Assembly: GCA_001570385.1 (NCBI GenBank)
Contig: BBYL01000008.1
Location: 124,001 to 188,000, forward strand
Direction of reading: 5' to 3'
DNA: 64,000 nt
Source of the DNA: Microtetraspora glauca
Lineage (GTDB): Bacteria; Actinomycetota; Actinomycetes; Streptosporangiales; Streptosporangiaceae
The notes under the pieces are model-generated. The model searched no databases, was not told where the DNA came from, and saw only the letters and a list, made by a program, of their open reading frames with translations. Shown here piece after piece: positions 54,694-64,000 of this stretch. The translations under genes and the position numbers were made by a program. How positions within the stretch are numbered: the first letter of the stretch is position 1; every line of letters begins with the position of its first letter.

Positions 54694-55004
54694 CGGACGC
54701 CTCTTCCGCACGTGTTTCCGGGTTATCCCCACTGGTGCCATCGCTCACGCACGTGTACTGCCGTCAGCGTAAGTCGGGACTGCGAGTAGGCAAACCCCCC
54801 ATTTCATCAGTCACCGCAGCCTTATGCCGTCAAAATGGAGAAAGTCGCTGGCAGCAGTGGGGTCGTGCCCCTCGCCTCAATCTTGGAACGGACCAACTTC
54901 TCTCACATAAGAGTCGCCCCGGCACACGAAAGCGTTGGCAAACCCCGGGCAGACCGGGGCAAAGGGGGGCGCGAAATGCGCGAAACGGACAGTCCGATGC
55001 GTAC

Positions 55005-55793
55005 TCAGAGGTGCCGCGTGATCCTGGCCAGGAGGTAGTCCGTCAGCGGACCGTAATATCTCGGCAACACATTGTCGTCGAGCGGCACCGCGACCGCGAT
55101 CTTGCCCTCCGCCGCGCCGATGAAGAGCGCGGGATCGTTGCTGTCCGCGAAGCCCACCGTCTCGACGCCCGCCTCTCCCGCGGCGCCCGCCCATCCATGG
55201 TCGGCGATCACGAAGTCCGGCCGCTCCTCCGCCAGGATGGCGCGCATCGGGTCCGGATCGTGCGTGTGCACGAGCGCCGCACCGTCGTCGAGCATGGCGA
55301 CGTCGTCGAGGTAGCGGATCCTCCGTACGCGTCCGTATCCGTGACTCGAGTAGCTCCACCTCTCGGCCGGGGTCAGCAGCGTCGCGCCGTACGAGCGGGC
55401 GAGCCTGGCGACCGCCAGGTGGACGGTGAGCAGGCCCGTCGGATGTCCCGTGGCGATCACGATGCGGGCGTTCCCCCGGGCCAGCACCTCGCCGACGCGG
55501 TCGCCCATCGCCTCAAGCGCGTCGATGGTCAGATCGGGGTCGATGGTGTCCTGGCCCTCGCGATGCCCCGGGTCGGCCACCACACCCACCGACTTGGCCA
55601 TCTGCTCCAGCACGTCGCGGAAGCCCCACTCCGCCGCGAAAGTGAGGCCGAACATGTAGTGGGGGTCGCGGCCGGCCAGCGAGCGGTAGTTGTCGAGGTT
55701 GTTCTCACGCGGCGTCGCGACGTCACCGGCGATGCGCGTTCTGATCAGATGGTCGCGGAGGTCTGTGCGGGAGGGAGCGTTCACAGGTGCCAC
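55005..55793 (-). CDS. Conserved predicted phosphatase (actinobacterial)
   Basis: 262 residues from the GTG at 55793 (GAGGAG upstream). Conserved segments include RTRIAGDVATPRENNLDNY, GQDTIDPDLTIDALEAM, IVIATGHPTGLLTVH and ADHGWAGAAGEAGVETVGFADSNDPALFIG. The same pattern occurs in Streptomyces proteins annotated as phosphatases, but I cannot confirm the chemistry. It is 28 nt downstream of an acuC-like gene on the same strand. Confidence 0.6.
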   Translation of the reverse strand: MAPVNAPSRTDLRDHLIRTRIAGDVATPRENNLDNYRSLAGRDPHYMFGLTFAAEWGFRDVLEQMAKSVGVVADPGHREGQDTIDPDLTIDALEAMGDRVGEVLARGNARIVIATGHPTGLLTVHLAVARLARSYGATLLTPAERWSYSSHGYGRVRRIRYLDDVAMLDDGAALVHTHDPDPMRAILAEERPDFVIADHGWAGAAGEAGVETVGFADSNDPALFIGAAEGKIAVAVPLDDNVLPRYYGPLTDYLLARITRHL

Positions 55794-55821
55794 AGCGCTC
55801 CTCGCGCCGCCGGGATTCCCG

Positions 55822-57009
55822 TCATGGCAGGGGGTCCAATCCGTGGAAGGGGAAGATGGCCTTCCGGGTGGCCACGATGGCCCGGTCGATCGGATCGGCC
55901 GGATCGTATCCACCGGAGAAGTCGGAGAACTGCGGGTGGCGCCCGTCTGTCATCGTCAGCGGTGGCACCTCTCCGGTCCGCTCCCTGACCAGGTTCCGCC
56001 AGCTCTGCGGGGTCGGGGTGGTCGGCTCGACGGGATGCCCGGACGCCTCCGCGATCAGGTGGGTCCACGCGCGCGGCACCACCTGGACGAGCTCGTATCC
56101 CCCGCCTCCGGTGACGATCCACCGGCCGCCCGCCGTCTCGTGCGCCAGCCGGTGCAACGCGGCATAGGCCGTACGCTGGCCGTCCACGCTCAGCATGAGG
56201 TTGGCCAGCGGGTCGAGGGCGTGGCTGTCGCATCCGTGCTGGGTGACGAGCACCTCCGGGCCGAACTCCCGCAGCAGCGGCGGCACGACGGCGTGGAAGG
56301 CGCGCAGCCAACCGCTGTCGCCGCATCCGGCGGGCAACGCGACGTTGACCGCGCTGCCGTGCGCGCCGGTCTCGCCGGGGAAGCCGGTCCCGGGGAAGAG
56401 CGTGCGCGGGCTCTCGTGCAGGCTGATGGTGAGGACCCGCGGATCGTCGTAGAACGCCGCCTGCACTCCGTCGCCGTGGTGGACGTCCACGTCCACGTAC
56501 GCCACCTTCGTCGCGCCCTGGGAGAGCAGCCACGCGATCGCGATCGCCGGGTCGTTGTAGACGCAGAAGCCGCTGGCCATGGCCGCCATCGCGTGATGCA
56601 GGCCGCCGGCCACGTTGACGGCGTGCCGCGCCTCGCCGGTCCACACGGACCTGGCGGCCTCCAGCGACGCTCCGGCGATCAGCGCCGACGCCTCGTGCAC
56701 CCCGGTGAACGCCGGGTTGTCCTCGGTGCCGAGCCCGCAGCCGAGGTCGGGCCGCCCGGTCTTCGACACGGTCTTCACCGCGTCGACATAATCACGCCGG
56801 TGGACCAGCGCCAGCTCGTCGTCGCACGCCGGAACGCATCCGGCCATCTCGACCAGGTCGAGCACGCCGAGGTCCCGGGCGAGCGCCATGGTCAGCTCCA
56901 CGCGGACCGGCGCGAGCGGATGCCCGGGGCCGAAGTCGTACGACGTCAGCGCCTCATCCCAGACCACGCGGACGTTGCCGCACCCGTGCTCGCCGGTTCG
57001 CTCGATCAT
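55822..57009 (-). CDS. acuC: AcuC-like histone deacetylase-family protein
   Basis: 395 residues from ATG at 57009 (GAGGAGG upstream). Zinc ligands and catalytic His are in VAYVDVDVHHGDGVQAAF, and GGGGYELVQVVPRAW is the C-terminal signature. AcuC deacetylates acetyl-CoA synthetase in other bacteria (family knowledge). The longer ORF to 57207 lacks a site. A phosphatase-family gene follows on the same strand (28 nt). Confidence 0.85.
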   Translation of the reverse strand: MIERTGEHGCGNVRVVWDEALTSYDFGPGHPLAPVRVELTMALARDLGVLDLVEMAGCVPACDDELALVHRRDYVDAVKTVSKTGRPDLGCGLGTEDNPAFTGVHEASALIAGASLEAARSVWTGEARHAVNVAGGLHHAMAAMASGFCVYNDPAIAIAWLLSQGATKVAYVDVDVHHGDGVQAAFYDDPRVLTISLHESPRTLFPGTGFPGETGAHGSAVNVALPAGCGDSGWLRAFHAVVPPLLREFGPEVLVTQHGCDSHALDPLANLMLSVDGQRTAYAALHRLAHETAGGRWIVTGGGGYELVQVVPRAWTHLIAEASGHPVEPTTPTPQSWRNLVRERTGEVPPLTMTDGRHPQFSDFSGGYDPADPIDRAIVATRKAIFPFHGLDPLP

Positions 57010-57145
57010 GCCGCCGCCTCCTCGCCGCACGATCGTGACGCTACCGTACGCACCTCGGCGTGGTTTCTCCCCCTCGTGACATACGCCACCCTTCCTTAAC
57101 CAGCCCGGAATATCACGACATATTCGCTTAATCCCAGGGATTCGG

Positions 57146-58330
57146 TCACTCGGTACGGAGGGCGACCACAGGGTCGAGCCGGGCGGCCCGCCGCGCCGGT
57201 GCCACACCGAAGAACACCCCCACCCCGGCCGATACGCCGAACGCCAGCACGATCGACCACCACGTGATCGCGGCCGGCACCGGGGAGACGGCCTGGATCA
57301 GCAGCGCCCCGCCGACGCCGAGCACGATCCCGGCCAGCCCGCCGATCGTGGTCAGCAGGACGGCCTCGATGAGGAACTGGACGAGCACGTCCCGCCCGCG
57401 TGCGCCGAGCGCCTTGCGCAGGCCGATCTCCTTGGTCCGCTCCCGTACGCCGACCAGCATGATGTTGGACACGCCGACCCCGCCGACCAGCAGCGAGATG
57501 GCGGCGATCGCGGCCAGCACTCCGGTCAGCATCCCGAGTACCGTCCCGACCGTGCCGAGCAGCTGCGTCTGCGTGACCGCGGAGAAACGCTCGCCGGGAT
57601 ACCGCTCCGCCAGGGCGGCGAGAACGCGCCGCCGCAGGGGTTCGATCTCGTCGGGCCCGGACGCGCTGACCGCGACGGCGTTGATCCTGTTCATCCCGAT
57701 CAGCCGCTGCGCGGTGGTGACCGGGATGTGCACCTCCTGGTCGCGGGCCACGCCGAAGGTCGCGCCCACGGTCTCGTAGAGCCCGACCACCCGGAACCTG
57801 ACCCCCGCGACGGTGACCTGCCTACCGATGGGATCCACGTCGCCGAACAGCTTCGCCGCGACCTCCGATCCGAGGACGGCCACCCGCCGCCGGGTGTCGA
57901 CGTCGGTCTCGCTGAGATACCGGCCGCGGCGCAGCGGACGGTCGAAGACGCCGGGCACGTTCTCGTCCGTACCCGTGAGCGTCGCGAACACCTCGTTCCG
58001 CCCGACGCGTACCGGCTCGCCGGAATTGACGGCGACGGTCACCCGCGACGGGTCGCCCACCACCCGCCGCACGTAGGCGACGTCGGACAGGTCCAGCCGG
58101 CTCTGCGTGGGCGCCGCGCCGAGGGTCACCTGACCGGGGACGACCAGGATGATGTTGCTGCCCAGCCCCGCGATCTCCCGTTCCACCGCGTCCTTGGCGC
58201 CGGTGCCGATGGCGACGAGGATCACCACCGACAGCACGCCGATGATCACGCCGAACATCGTGAGACCGCTGCGCAGCCGGTTGACCCGCAGCGCCTCCAC
58301 GGCCATGCGCAGCGCCTCGGCCGTCCTCAC
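57146..58330 (-). CDS. MacB-type ABC transporter permease (FtsX-like)
   Basis: 394 residues from the GTG at 58330, which shares GTGA with the ATPase stop. One N-terminal helix (FGVIIGVLSVVILVAIGTGA), a large extracytoplasmic domain and three C-terminal helices fit MacB-type permeases. SLLVGGVGVSNIMLVGVRERTKEIG is a family hallmark. It functions with the ATPase and HlyD-like adaptor of the same operon in mechanotransmission-type export; substrate unknown. Confidence 0.9.
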   Translation of the reverse strand: MRTAEALRMAVEALRVNRLRSGLTMFGVIIGVLSVVILVAIGTGAKDAVEREIAGLGSNIILVVPGQVTLGAAPTQSRLDLSDVAYVRRVVGDPSRVTVAVNSGEPVRVGRNEVFATLTGTDENVPGVFDRPLRRGRYLSETDVDTRRRVAVLGSEVAAKLFGDVDPIGRQVTVAGVRFRVVGLYETVGATFGVARDQEVHIPVTTAQRLIGMNRINAVAVSASGPDEIEPLRRRVLAALAERYPGERFSAVTQTQLLGTVGTVLGMLTGVLAAIAAISLLVGGVGVSNIMLVGVRERTKEIGLRKALGARGRDVLVQFLIEAVLLTTIGGLAGIVLGVGGALLIQAVSPVPAAITWWSIVLAFGVSAGVGVFFGVAPARRAARLDPVVALRTE

Positions 58331-59148
58331 CCGTCCTCCCCTGATCCGCCCGCTCTTCCGCCGCCGGCGACCACGCCGGTGTCGAGCTCGATCCGGCCGT
58401 CCCGTACGTGGATCTGGCGGCGGGCCCGGCCGGCGACCTCGGGCTCGTGGGTGACGAGGACGACCGCGACCCCGTTGTCGGCGTTGAGCCGTTCGAGCAG
58501 GGCCATGACATCGGCGCCGTTGCGCGTGTCGAGGTTGCCGGTGGGCTCGTCGGCGAGCACCACCTGAGGATCCCCGACCAGCGCGCGGGCGATGGCCACC
58601 CGCTGCTGCTCGCCGCCGGACATCTGCGACGGGCGGTGATCGAGCCGGTGACCCAGTCCGACGGCCTCCAGCGCCGCCCGCGCCCGCGCCCTGCGCTCGG
58701 CCCTCGCGACGCCCCGGTAGACCAGCGGAAGCGCCACGTTGTCCAGCGCCGGCGTACGGGCGAGCAGATGGAACGACTGGAAGACGAACCCGATCGTCTG
58801 GTTCCTGAGCTCGGCCAGCCGGATGTCGTCGAGCGTGGAGACGTCCACGCCGCCCACCCGCAGGACGCCGTTCGTCGGCCGGTCGAGGCAACCGAGCAGG
58901 TGCATCAGCGTGGACTTGCCCGACCCCGACGGGCCCACGATCGCCACGAACTCGCCCCGCCCGATGCGCAGGCTCACCCCGCGCAGGGCGTCGACGGACA
59001 CGCCGTCGAGCCGGTACGACCGGGTGAGGCCGATCGCCTCGAACGCGCTCTCGGCCGCGTTCCCTGGGGCGTTCCCTGGGACGTTCCCCGCGGCGTCTTC
59101 CCCGGCGTCTGCTGCGGTGTCTTCCGGGAGGGGCGGCGGCGGGGTCAC
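58327..59148 (-). CDS. ABC transporter ATP-binding protein (MacB/LolD-type)
   Basis: 273 residues. Walker A is GPSGSGKST, the signature is MSGGEQQRVAIARAL and Walker B is VVLADEPTGNL. An N-terminal low-complexity stretch with GNVPGNAPGNAAE repeats of about 35 residues precedes the ABC domain; the true start may be later than the GTG at 59148, which overlaps the adaptor gene by 4 nt. It powers the permease encoded next. Confidence 0.92.
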   Translation of the reverse strand: MTPPPPLPEDTAADAGEDAAGNVPGNAPGNAAESAFEAIGLTRSYRLDGVSVDALRGVSLRIGRGEFVAIVGPSGSGKSTLMHLLGCLDRPTNGVLRVGGVDVSTLDDIRLAELRNQTIGFVFQSFHLLARTPALDNVALPLVYRGVARAERRARARAALEAVGLGHRLDHRPSQMSGGEQQRVAIARALVGDPQVVLADEPTGNLDTRNGADVMALLERLNADNGVAVVLVTHEPEVAGRARRQIHVRDGRIELDTGVVAGGGRAGGSGEDG

Positions 59149-60530
59149 GACAGGTCGATCGGCTGGTTCGCGTGGACGGTGTCGGCGCCCCTGACGACGA
59201 TCCGCTCACCCGCCATGAGCCCGCTGACCACCTCGACCTCGGCGTCTCCCTGCGCCCCGAGCCGGACTGTGCGGCGCTCCGCCGCGCCGTTCCGCACCAC
59301 CCACACGACGCTCTCCTTGCCGCTGCTGACGATCGCTGACGCCGGTACGGCCAGCGCGTCCGGAGACTCCTTCACGGTGAGGCGGACCACCGCGCTCATC
59401 CCCGGTTTCGGACGCGGAGCCGGACTCCCGTCGTCGTAGGCGCCCGGGCCGAGCGTGAGCCGTACGGGATAGCCGACGCCGCCCGTGGCGCCCTCCTTGG
59501 GCGTGACCCCGACGCCGGTCACCTCGGCCCGGTACGTCGCCCCGGTCACCGCGTCGAACTCGACCTCGGCGGGGACGCCCTTCGAGACCAGCAGCACGTC
59601 GGTCTCGTCCACGTCGGCGGCGAGAGTGAGCGTGGAGACGTCCGTGACCGTGACGACCGTGTCCCCGGCCGCCACCGGGACCCCCGCGGCGACGGTCCCG
59701 CCCGACCTCCCGGAGGGAGCGGACGCGACCTGGCCGGACAAACCCGCGGGCAGGCGCCCGATCAGGTCGCCCAGGCCGGCCGTACCGGTGCCGGAGGAGG
59801 GCCCGCCGAGCGTGACGATCCCGCCGAACGGCGCTCTGATGACGAGACCGTCGACCGTGGCCTTCGCCGCCCGTACCGCGGCCCTCGCCTGGGAACCGGA
59901 CGCCTCTTGGAGCGAGGACATGGACGCGCTCAGTCCGCTCAGCCCGGCGCCGATCCGGCCGGTCACCTGGGAGAGCGCCTGCTCGATCGACCGGTTGAGG
60001 TCGTTCGCCACGTCGGTGAGCGCGCGCCGCTGCACCCTGCTCCCTGCCTCGGCCGCGTCGACGGCGGCGAGCAACCGCCGCCTGACGGCCGGGTCCTCGA
60101 CCTTCCTCGCGGCCTTCCGCGCGTCCGCGAAACATCGGGCGAGCCGGGCGTCGAGCGATCGGGGCGGTTTCAGCGCCGGAAGCCGCACGGGCGAGACGCC
60201 GCCGACCGCCGGGAGCGGGCGGGACGCCCGCCGCGCGGCTCTGCGCGCCTCGTCGAGCTGGGTCTCGGCCTGCGGGGACCTGATCCTGGCGAGGATCTGC
60301 CCCTTCTTCACCGTGTCGCCGTCCTGCACGTACAGCGCGGCGACCGTGCCGGAGGCGGGCGCGACCAGCGCGGCGGTCGCCCGCGCGGCCACCGAGGCGG
60401 GGGCCTCGACGATCTCCCTGACCGGGGCGCGCGCGACCCGGCCGATCTGCGGTTCCGGCGGTGCGGGACCGGAGCAGCCGGCGAGCAGGACAGTGAGCAG
60501 CAGCGGGGGGATACCGCGACGAACCGTCAC
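59145..60530 (-). CDS. HlyD/MacA-type efflux adaptor lipoprotein
   Basis: 461 residues. A lipoprotein signal peptide with LLAGCSG (about 15-21) puts it outside the membrane. A biotinyl-lipoyl-like domain (APASGTVAALYVQDGDTVKKGQIL) is followed by a long helical insertion (about 80-220) and the other half of the lipoyl domain (VIRAPFGGIVTLGGPSSG). In a monoderm bacterium such adaptors work with a MacB-type transporter, without TolC. Confidence 0.85.
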   Translation of the reverse strand: MTVRRGIPPLLLTVLLAGCSGPAPPEPQIGRVARAPVREIVEAPASVAARATAALVAPASGTVAALYVQDGDTVKKGQILARIRSPQAETQLDEARRAARRASRPLPAVGGVSPVRLPALKPPRSLDARLARCFADARKAARKVEDPAVRRRLLAAVDAAEAGSRVQRRALTDVANDLNRSIEQALSQVTGRIGAGLSGLSASMSSLQEASGSQARAAVRAAKATVDGLVIRAPFGGIVTLGGPSSGTGTAGLGDLIGRLPAGLSGQVASAPSGRSGGTVAAGVPVAAGDTVVTVTDVSTLTLAADVDETDVLLVSKGVPAEVEFDAVTGATYRAEVTGVGVTPKEGATGGVGYPVRLTLGPGAYDDGSPAPRPKPGMSAVVRLTVKESPDALAVPASAIVSSGKESVVWVVRNGAAERRTVRLGAQGDAEVEVVSGLMAGERIVVRGADTVHANQPIDLS

Positions 60531-60551
60531 CTCGCCATGGTAAAAGTCCGG

Positions 60552-61802
60552 TCACTCCCCTATCAGGGAATCGCGCACGGCAGCCCGGCGAAGGCCGCGA
60601 ATCGCCGGAACGCTCAGCAGGCAGGCGACTCCGGCCAGCCCGACCACGAATCCGGCCGCCAGCACGTTCTCGGCGCCCAGCCGCGCGGCGACCGGCCCGG
60701 CCAGCGCCTGCCCGACCGGGACGCTCAGCACGGATCCCGCCACCTCGTAGGCCGTCACGCGGTTCAGGACGTCCTGCGTGACCTGGGTCTGCACGCTGGT
60801 CGCCCACATGACGGACCAGAAGCCCCACACCGCGCCGTTCGTGGCGAACGCCGCCGCGACGACCGGCAGCGGCATGTGGAGGGCGAGGGCGAGCGGTTCC
60901 AGGAAGTACAGGCTCATCGCGATCGCCCCCGCCATGAGCGGGCGGGACGGCCGGAACCACACGGCGACCAGCCCGCCGACCACCGTTCCCGCCCCGGCAG
61001 CCGACATGACCCAGCCGTAGGCGCCCCTGCCGTGGCTCTCGGTGATCAGCGCCGAGCCCAGGGGCAGGAGCGGGCCGAACACCATCACGCCGTAGAAGAT
61101 CCAGATGATGATGACGCTCCACATCCAGGTGCGGGAGCGGAACTCGTCCCATCCTTCGCGCAGGTTGCGCAGCATCGAGGAGCCCGGCGTCGCGCTCGGC
61201 GACGGCCGTACACGCAGGAGCAGCAGGCAGACCGCGCTGACCGCGAACGTTCCCGCGTCCACGACGAAGACGAGCCCGGCGCCTCCCACCCCGACGAGGA
61301 CGCCGGACAAGGCGGGGCCGAGCAACTGGGCCATCGCGTCGGCCACGCGCAGCGTCGCGTTCGCCCGTTGCAGGTCGGACGCCACCTGGGGGACCATGCT
61401 GCTCACGCCGGGCTGGAACATCGCGGCGGCCGCGCCGCTGATCGCGGAAAGGACGACGATCTGCCACAGGTCCGGCGTCCCGGTCAGGAAGGCGGCGGCC
61501 ATCGCCGACTGGGTGACCAGCCGCACCACGTCGGCGCCGATCATCATCCGCCTGGCCGTGAACCGGTCGGCGAAGACCCCGCCGAAGAGGATCAGCCCGC
61601 CGAACGGCGCCATCCAGGAGGCGAGCACGAACCCGACTCCGGTCGGGCCGTATCCGGCGCCGAGCACGCCCAGTGAGATCGCGACGGGAAGCATGGTGTC
61701 GCCGAGCATGGAGACCACACGCCCGGTGAAGTAGAACCCGAAATCGGGTGTCCAGAGCGGCCGCCGCCCGACCCCCGCCACGGCCTGTACGGCTCCCACC
61801 AC
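60552..61802 (-). CDS. MFS-family transporter
   Basis: 416 residues with about twelve hydrophobic segments and the MFS loop motif GGVFADRFTARRMMIGAD between helices 2 and 3. Architecture (FGFYFTGRVVSMLGDTMLPVA opening) fits the major facilitator drug/antibiotic-efflux-like subfamily. Substrate is unknown. It lies 21 nt downstream of the MacAB-type set in gene order but on the same minus strand upstream of it, so co-transcription is possible. Confidence 0.88.
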   Translation of the reverse strand: MVGAVQAVAGVGRRPLWTPDFGFYFTGRVVSMLGDTMLPVAISLGVLGAGYGPTGVGFVLASWMAPFGGLILFGGVFADRFTARRMMIGADVVRLVTQSAMAAAFLTGTPDLWQIVVLSAISGAAAAMFQPGVSSMVPQVASDLQRANATLRVADAMAQLLGPALSGVLVGVGGAGLVFVVDAGTFAVSAVCLLLLRVRPSPSATPGSSMLRNLREGWDEFRSRTWMWSVIIIWIFYGVMVFGPLLPLGSALITESHGRGAYGWVMSAAGAGTVVGGLVAVWFRPSRPLMAGAIAMSLYFLEPLALALHMPLPVVAAAFATNGAVWGFWSVMWATSVQTQVTQDVLNRVTAYEVAGSVLSVPVGQALAGPVAARLGAENVLAAGFVVGLAGVACLLSVPAIRGLRRAAVRDSLIGE

Positions 61803-61910
61803 GATGCCCTCACCATTCCGGCCCCGATATCACCAGGAGGAATGATGCATCGGGACTGGAAGGTTTCCTAATTGTTTTTACCGAGCCCAGACCAGGAAAC
61901 GGTACGGGGA

Positions 61911-62705
61911 TCAGCCGGAGGCGAGCTGGCGGCTGCGGTCCCTGGCCGCCTCGATGGCGTCCAGGAAGGCGGCGCGGACCTTGTGGCGTTCGAGCTCCGC
62001 GATGGCGGCGATGGTCGTCCCGCCCGGCGAGGTGACCGCCTCGCGCAGGATCACCGGATGTTCACCCGAGTCGCGCAGCATGATCGCCGCGCCCACGATG
62101 GACTGGGTGACCATGTCGAGCGCGGCGGCGCGCGGCATACCGAGCAGGATCCCGGCGTCCACCATGGCCTCGACGAGATAGAAGAAGTAGGCCGGGCCGC
62201 TGCCCGACAGCGCGGTCGCGGCGTCCTGCTGCGACTCGGGGATGCGCAGGACCTTGCCGACCGGCTTGAGCAGGGACTCCGTGCGCTCCAGGTGGCACTC
62301 GGCAGCGTGCGCCCCTGGCGAGATGACGCTCATCGCCTCGTCGACCAGGACCGGGGTGTTGGACATGACGCGGACCACCGGCACCGCCTCCCCGAGGCGG
62401 GACTCCACGAACGCCGTGGTGATCCCCGCGGCCACGGAGATCACCAGCCGGTCGGCCGGGACGTACGGGGCGATCTCGGCGAGCAGGCTCCCCATGTCCT
62501 GCGGCTTGACCGCGAGGATGATGGTCTCGGCCGCCTTGGCCGCCTCGGCGTTGGAGACCACGCGCACGCCGTAGGTCTCGCGCAGCGCCTCCGCCCGCTC
62601 CTCGCGTCGCGCGGTCACCATGATCTTGCTCGGCCGCAGCCCGGCCCGGACCAGCCCGGAGAGCAGAGCCTCGCCCATCTTGCCGGTGCCGAGAATCGCG
62701 ATCAT
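61911..62705 (-). CDS. proC: Pyrroline-5-carboxylate reductase
   Basis: 264 residues from the ATG at 62705 (GAGGA 6 nt upstream; an ATG two codons earlier is closer to the site). The NAD(P) motif is ILGTGKMGEALLSGL, and SGSGPAYFFYLVEAM with the C-terminal PGGTTIAAIAEL signature identify ProC. It catalyses the last step of proline synthesis. Gap to the MFS gene is about 108 bp. Confidence 0.95.
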   Translation of the reverse strand: MIAILGTGKMGEALLSGLVRAGLRPSKIMVTARREERAEALRETYGVRVVSNAEAAKAAETIILAVKPQDMGSLLAEIAPYVPADRLVISVAAGITTAFVESRLGEAVPVVRVMSNTPVLVDEAMSVISPGAHAAECHLERTESLLKPVGKVLRIPESQQDAATALSGSGPAYFFYLVEAMVDAGILLGMPRAAALDMVTQSIVGAAIMLRDSGEHPVILREAVTSPGGTTIAAIAELERHKVRAAFLDAIEAARDRSRQLASG

Positions 62706-62786
62706 GACCATTCCTCGCTGCTAGGGATCCCGTCGCAGCTTACCGATGGGCCGGGCGCGCCCGGGCGCCCGTACGGGACGACCCGG

Positions 62787-63521
62787 TCACGGCGTGCGCC
62801 GGCGCAGGGTGGCGGCGCCGAGAACGAGCGAGAGGACCGTACAACCGCCGACGACCAGGACGTCACGGGTCAGCACGCCGGTGAAGTCGCCGGTGCGCGC
62901 CGTCTCCTGCATCGCCTCCACCGCGTACGAGAGCGGCATCACGTCGGACAGCCACTCCAGCCAGGTGGCCATGGTGTCGCGCGGGACGATGAGCCCGCAC
63001 AGCAGCGACTGGGGCAGGACGACCGCCGGCATGAACTGCACCGCCTGGAACTCGGTGCGCGCGAAGGCGCTGAAGAACAGGCCGAGCGCCATGCCGAGCA
63101 GCGAGTCGAGGACCGCCACGAGGACCAGCGTCCAGACGGATCCCGCGAGGTCCAGGCCGAGCCACGTCAGGGAGAGGGCGAGCACCACCGTGACCTGGGC
63201 CGCGGCCACCACTCCGAACGCGATGGCGTATCCCAGCAGCAGGTCGAACTTGCCGAGCGGCCCGGCCATCAGCCGTTCGAGCGTGCCGGTCGCCCGCTCC
63301 CGCTGGGTCGTGATCGAGGTGACCATGAACATCACGACGAACGGGAAGATGCCGAGCAGCGTCGGGCCCAGCCGGTTGAACGCCGCGGGGTCGTCGATGA
63401 CGTACCTGAGCAGGATCATCAGCACGCTCGGCACGCCGACGAGCAGCGCGAGTGTGCGGCGGTCGTGGCGGAGCTGGGCGAGGATGCGTCCCGCCGTGGC
63501 CAGGGTGATGGCGAGGTTCAT
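62787..63521 (-). CDS. ABC-2-type transporter permease
   Basis: 244 residues with six hydrophobic segments. LGPTLLGIFPFVVMFMVTSITTQRERATGTLERLM is typical ABC-2 sequence where the QRERxxGTLE segment contacts the ATPase. The ATPase gene precedes it and overlaps it by 4 nt. Export function; substrate unknown. Confidence 0.88.
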   Translation of the reverse strand: MNLAITLATAGRILAQLRHDRRTLALLVGVPSVLMILLRYVIDDPAAFNRLGPTLLGIFPFVVMFMVTSITTQRERATGTLERLMAGPLGKFDLLLGYAIAFGVVAAAQVTVVLALSLTWLGLDLAGSVWTLVLVAVLDSLLGMALGLFFSAFARTEFQAVQFMPAVVLPQSLLCGLIVPRDTMATWLEWLSDVMPLSYAVEAMQETARTGDFTGVLTRDVLVVGGCTVLSLVLGAATLRRRTP

Positions 63522-64000
63522 CGCACACGCTCCGCCTTCTCCTCGATGAGGCGGAGGAACGCCTCTTCCAGATCGGTCGTCCCGGCGTGCTCGCGCAGCC
63601 CCTCGGGGCTGTCGTCGGCCAGGATCTCCCCGTCACGCAACATGATCAGACGGTGGCATCGGGCCGCCTCGTCCATGACGTGGCTGGACACGATGAGGGT
63701 CACGCCGCGCTCCGCGAGGCTCTGGAAGAGCCGCCAGAGGTCCTGGCGGAGCACCGGGTCCAGGCCGACGGTCGGCTCGTCGAGCACCAGCAACTCGGGG
63801 CTGCCGAGGAGCGCGACGGCGAGGCTGGCCCGGCTGAGCTGCCCGCCGGAGAGCGCGCCGCCCAACTGCTTCCTGGCGCCGGTCAGGCCCACCTCCTCGA
63901 TCACCCGCTCGGCGTCGCCCTTGGCCGCGCCGAGGACCGCGGCGAAGTACCGCAGATTCTCCAGCACCGTCAGATCCCGATATATGGCGGCACTCTGGGT
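63518..64000 (-). CDS. ABC transporter ATP-binding protein, 5'-truncated by window edge
   Basis: The frame is open to the right edge: before the in-frame GTG at 63967 the codons read TQSAAIYRDLTVLENL, the Q-loop region of an ABC ATPase, so the gene starts outside the window. LSGGQLSRASLAVAL is the signature, LLVLDEPTVGLDP is Walker B and VIVSSHVMDEA-type sequence (LIVSSHVMDEA) holds the H-loop. Pairs with the ABC-2 permease downstream. Confidence 0.9.
   Translation of the reverse strand, partial: TQSAAIYRDLTVLENLRYFAAVLGAAKGDAERVIEEVGLTGARKQLGGALSGGQLSRASLAVALLGSPELLVLDEPTVGLDPVLRQDLWRLFQSLAERGVTLIVSSHVMDEAARCHRLIMLRDGEILADDSPEGLREHAGTTDLEEAFLRLIEEKAERVR

Noticed and set aside
61863..61900. 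GTTTCCT/AGGAAAC inverted repeat as proC terminator
   Set aside because: Arms are short and the loop is 24 nt; stem strength looks too weak to support the call.
1..64000. tRNA, rRNA, CRISPR or IS element
   Set aside because: No cloverleaf, T-loop consensus, regular spacer-repeat array or transposase motif was seen by eye.

Overview
The window is chromosomal DNA from a high-GC, spore-forming filamentous actinomycete. Evidence for this is the developmental regulators BldC and BldN with an RsbN-like anti-sigma factor, the redox repressor Rex next to hemACD, frequent GTG starts and 4-nt stop/start overlaps, and menaquinone genes beside complex I. Gene content and order would fit Streptosporangiales better than Streptomyces itself, but that placement is an inference. 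No rRNA, tRNA, CRISPR array or transposase was recognised.

Left edge (1-6.6 kb) is accessory DNA. It opens with the 3' part of a RepSA-like HUH replication initiator of the type carried by actinomycete integrative and conjugative elements, but no xis or int follows. Next come an XRE/TPR regulator with a SLOG-domain protein, a 17-bp palindrome in the divergent promoter, and two small overlapping ORFs. After about 675 bp without recognisable genes there is a three-gene, low-GC operon (6307 to 4372, minus strand): a single-pass membrane protein with a Pro-rich linker, an AAA+ ATPase that closely resembles plant Rubisco activase, and a 197-residue protein of unknown fold. No Rubisco gene is present. 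This operon is the best candidate here for an undescribed system.

The core chromosome starts with msrA and rarD. It continues with a long minus-strand respiratory unit: a geranylgeranyl-reductase-family enzyme (menaquinone reductase candidate), nuoA to nuoN in full, and a long-chain polyprenyl diphosphate synthase, with menG just upstream. A perfect Rex-type operator lies in front of the first gene, and a second, imperfect one lies in front of rex. Rex therefore probably links NADH/NAD+ ratio to complex I and to haem synthesis.

From 27 to 31 kb there are small conserved genes, including bldC. From 31 to 35 kb lies a System II cytochrome c maturation operon (resA, ccdA, resB, ccsB). From 35 to 44.6 kb are haem genes (hemL, hemB, cobA-hemD, hemC, hemA, rex) with an embedded prim-pol-domain gene. 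From 44.9 to 54.7 kb are a glutaredoxin-like protein, a seven-helix membrane protein fused to an ABM-like domain, bldN-rsbN, a HAD phosphatase, an alpha/beta hydrolase, a Ser/Thr kinase, an acyltransferase, an NAD-dependent epimerase-like protein, a 32-residue ribosome-associated-type peptide gene and a small HTH protein. From 55 kb to the right edge are a predicted phosphatase, an acuC-like deacetylase, a MacAB-type efflux set, an MFS transporter, proC and an ABC-2 exporter that runs off the window.
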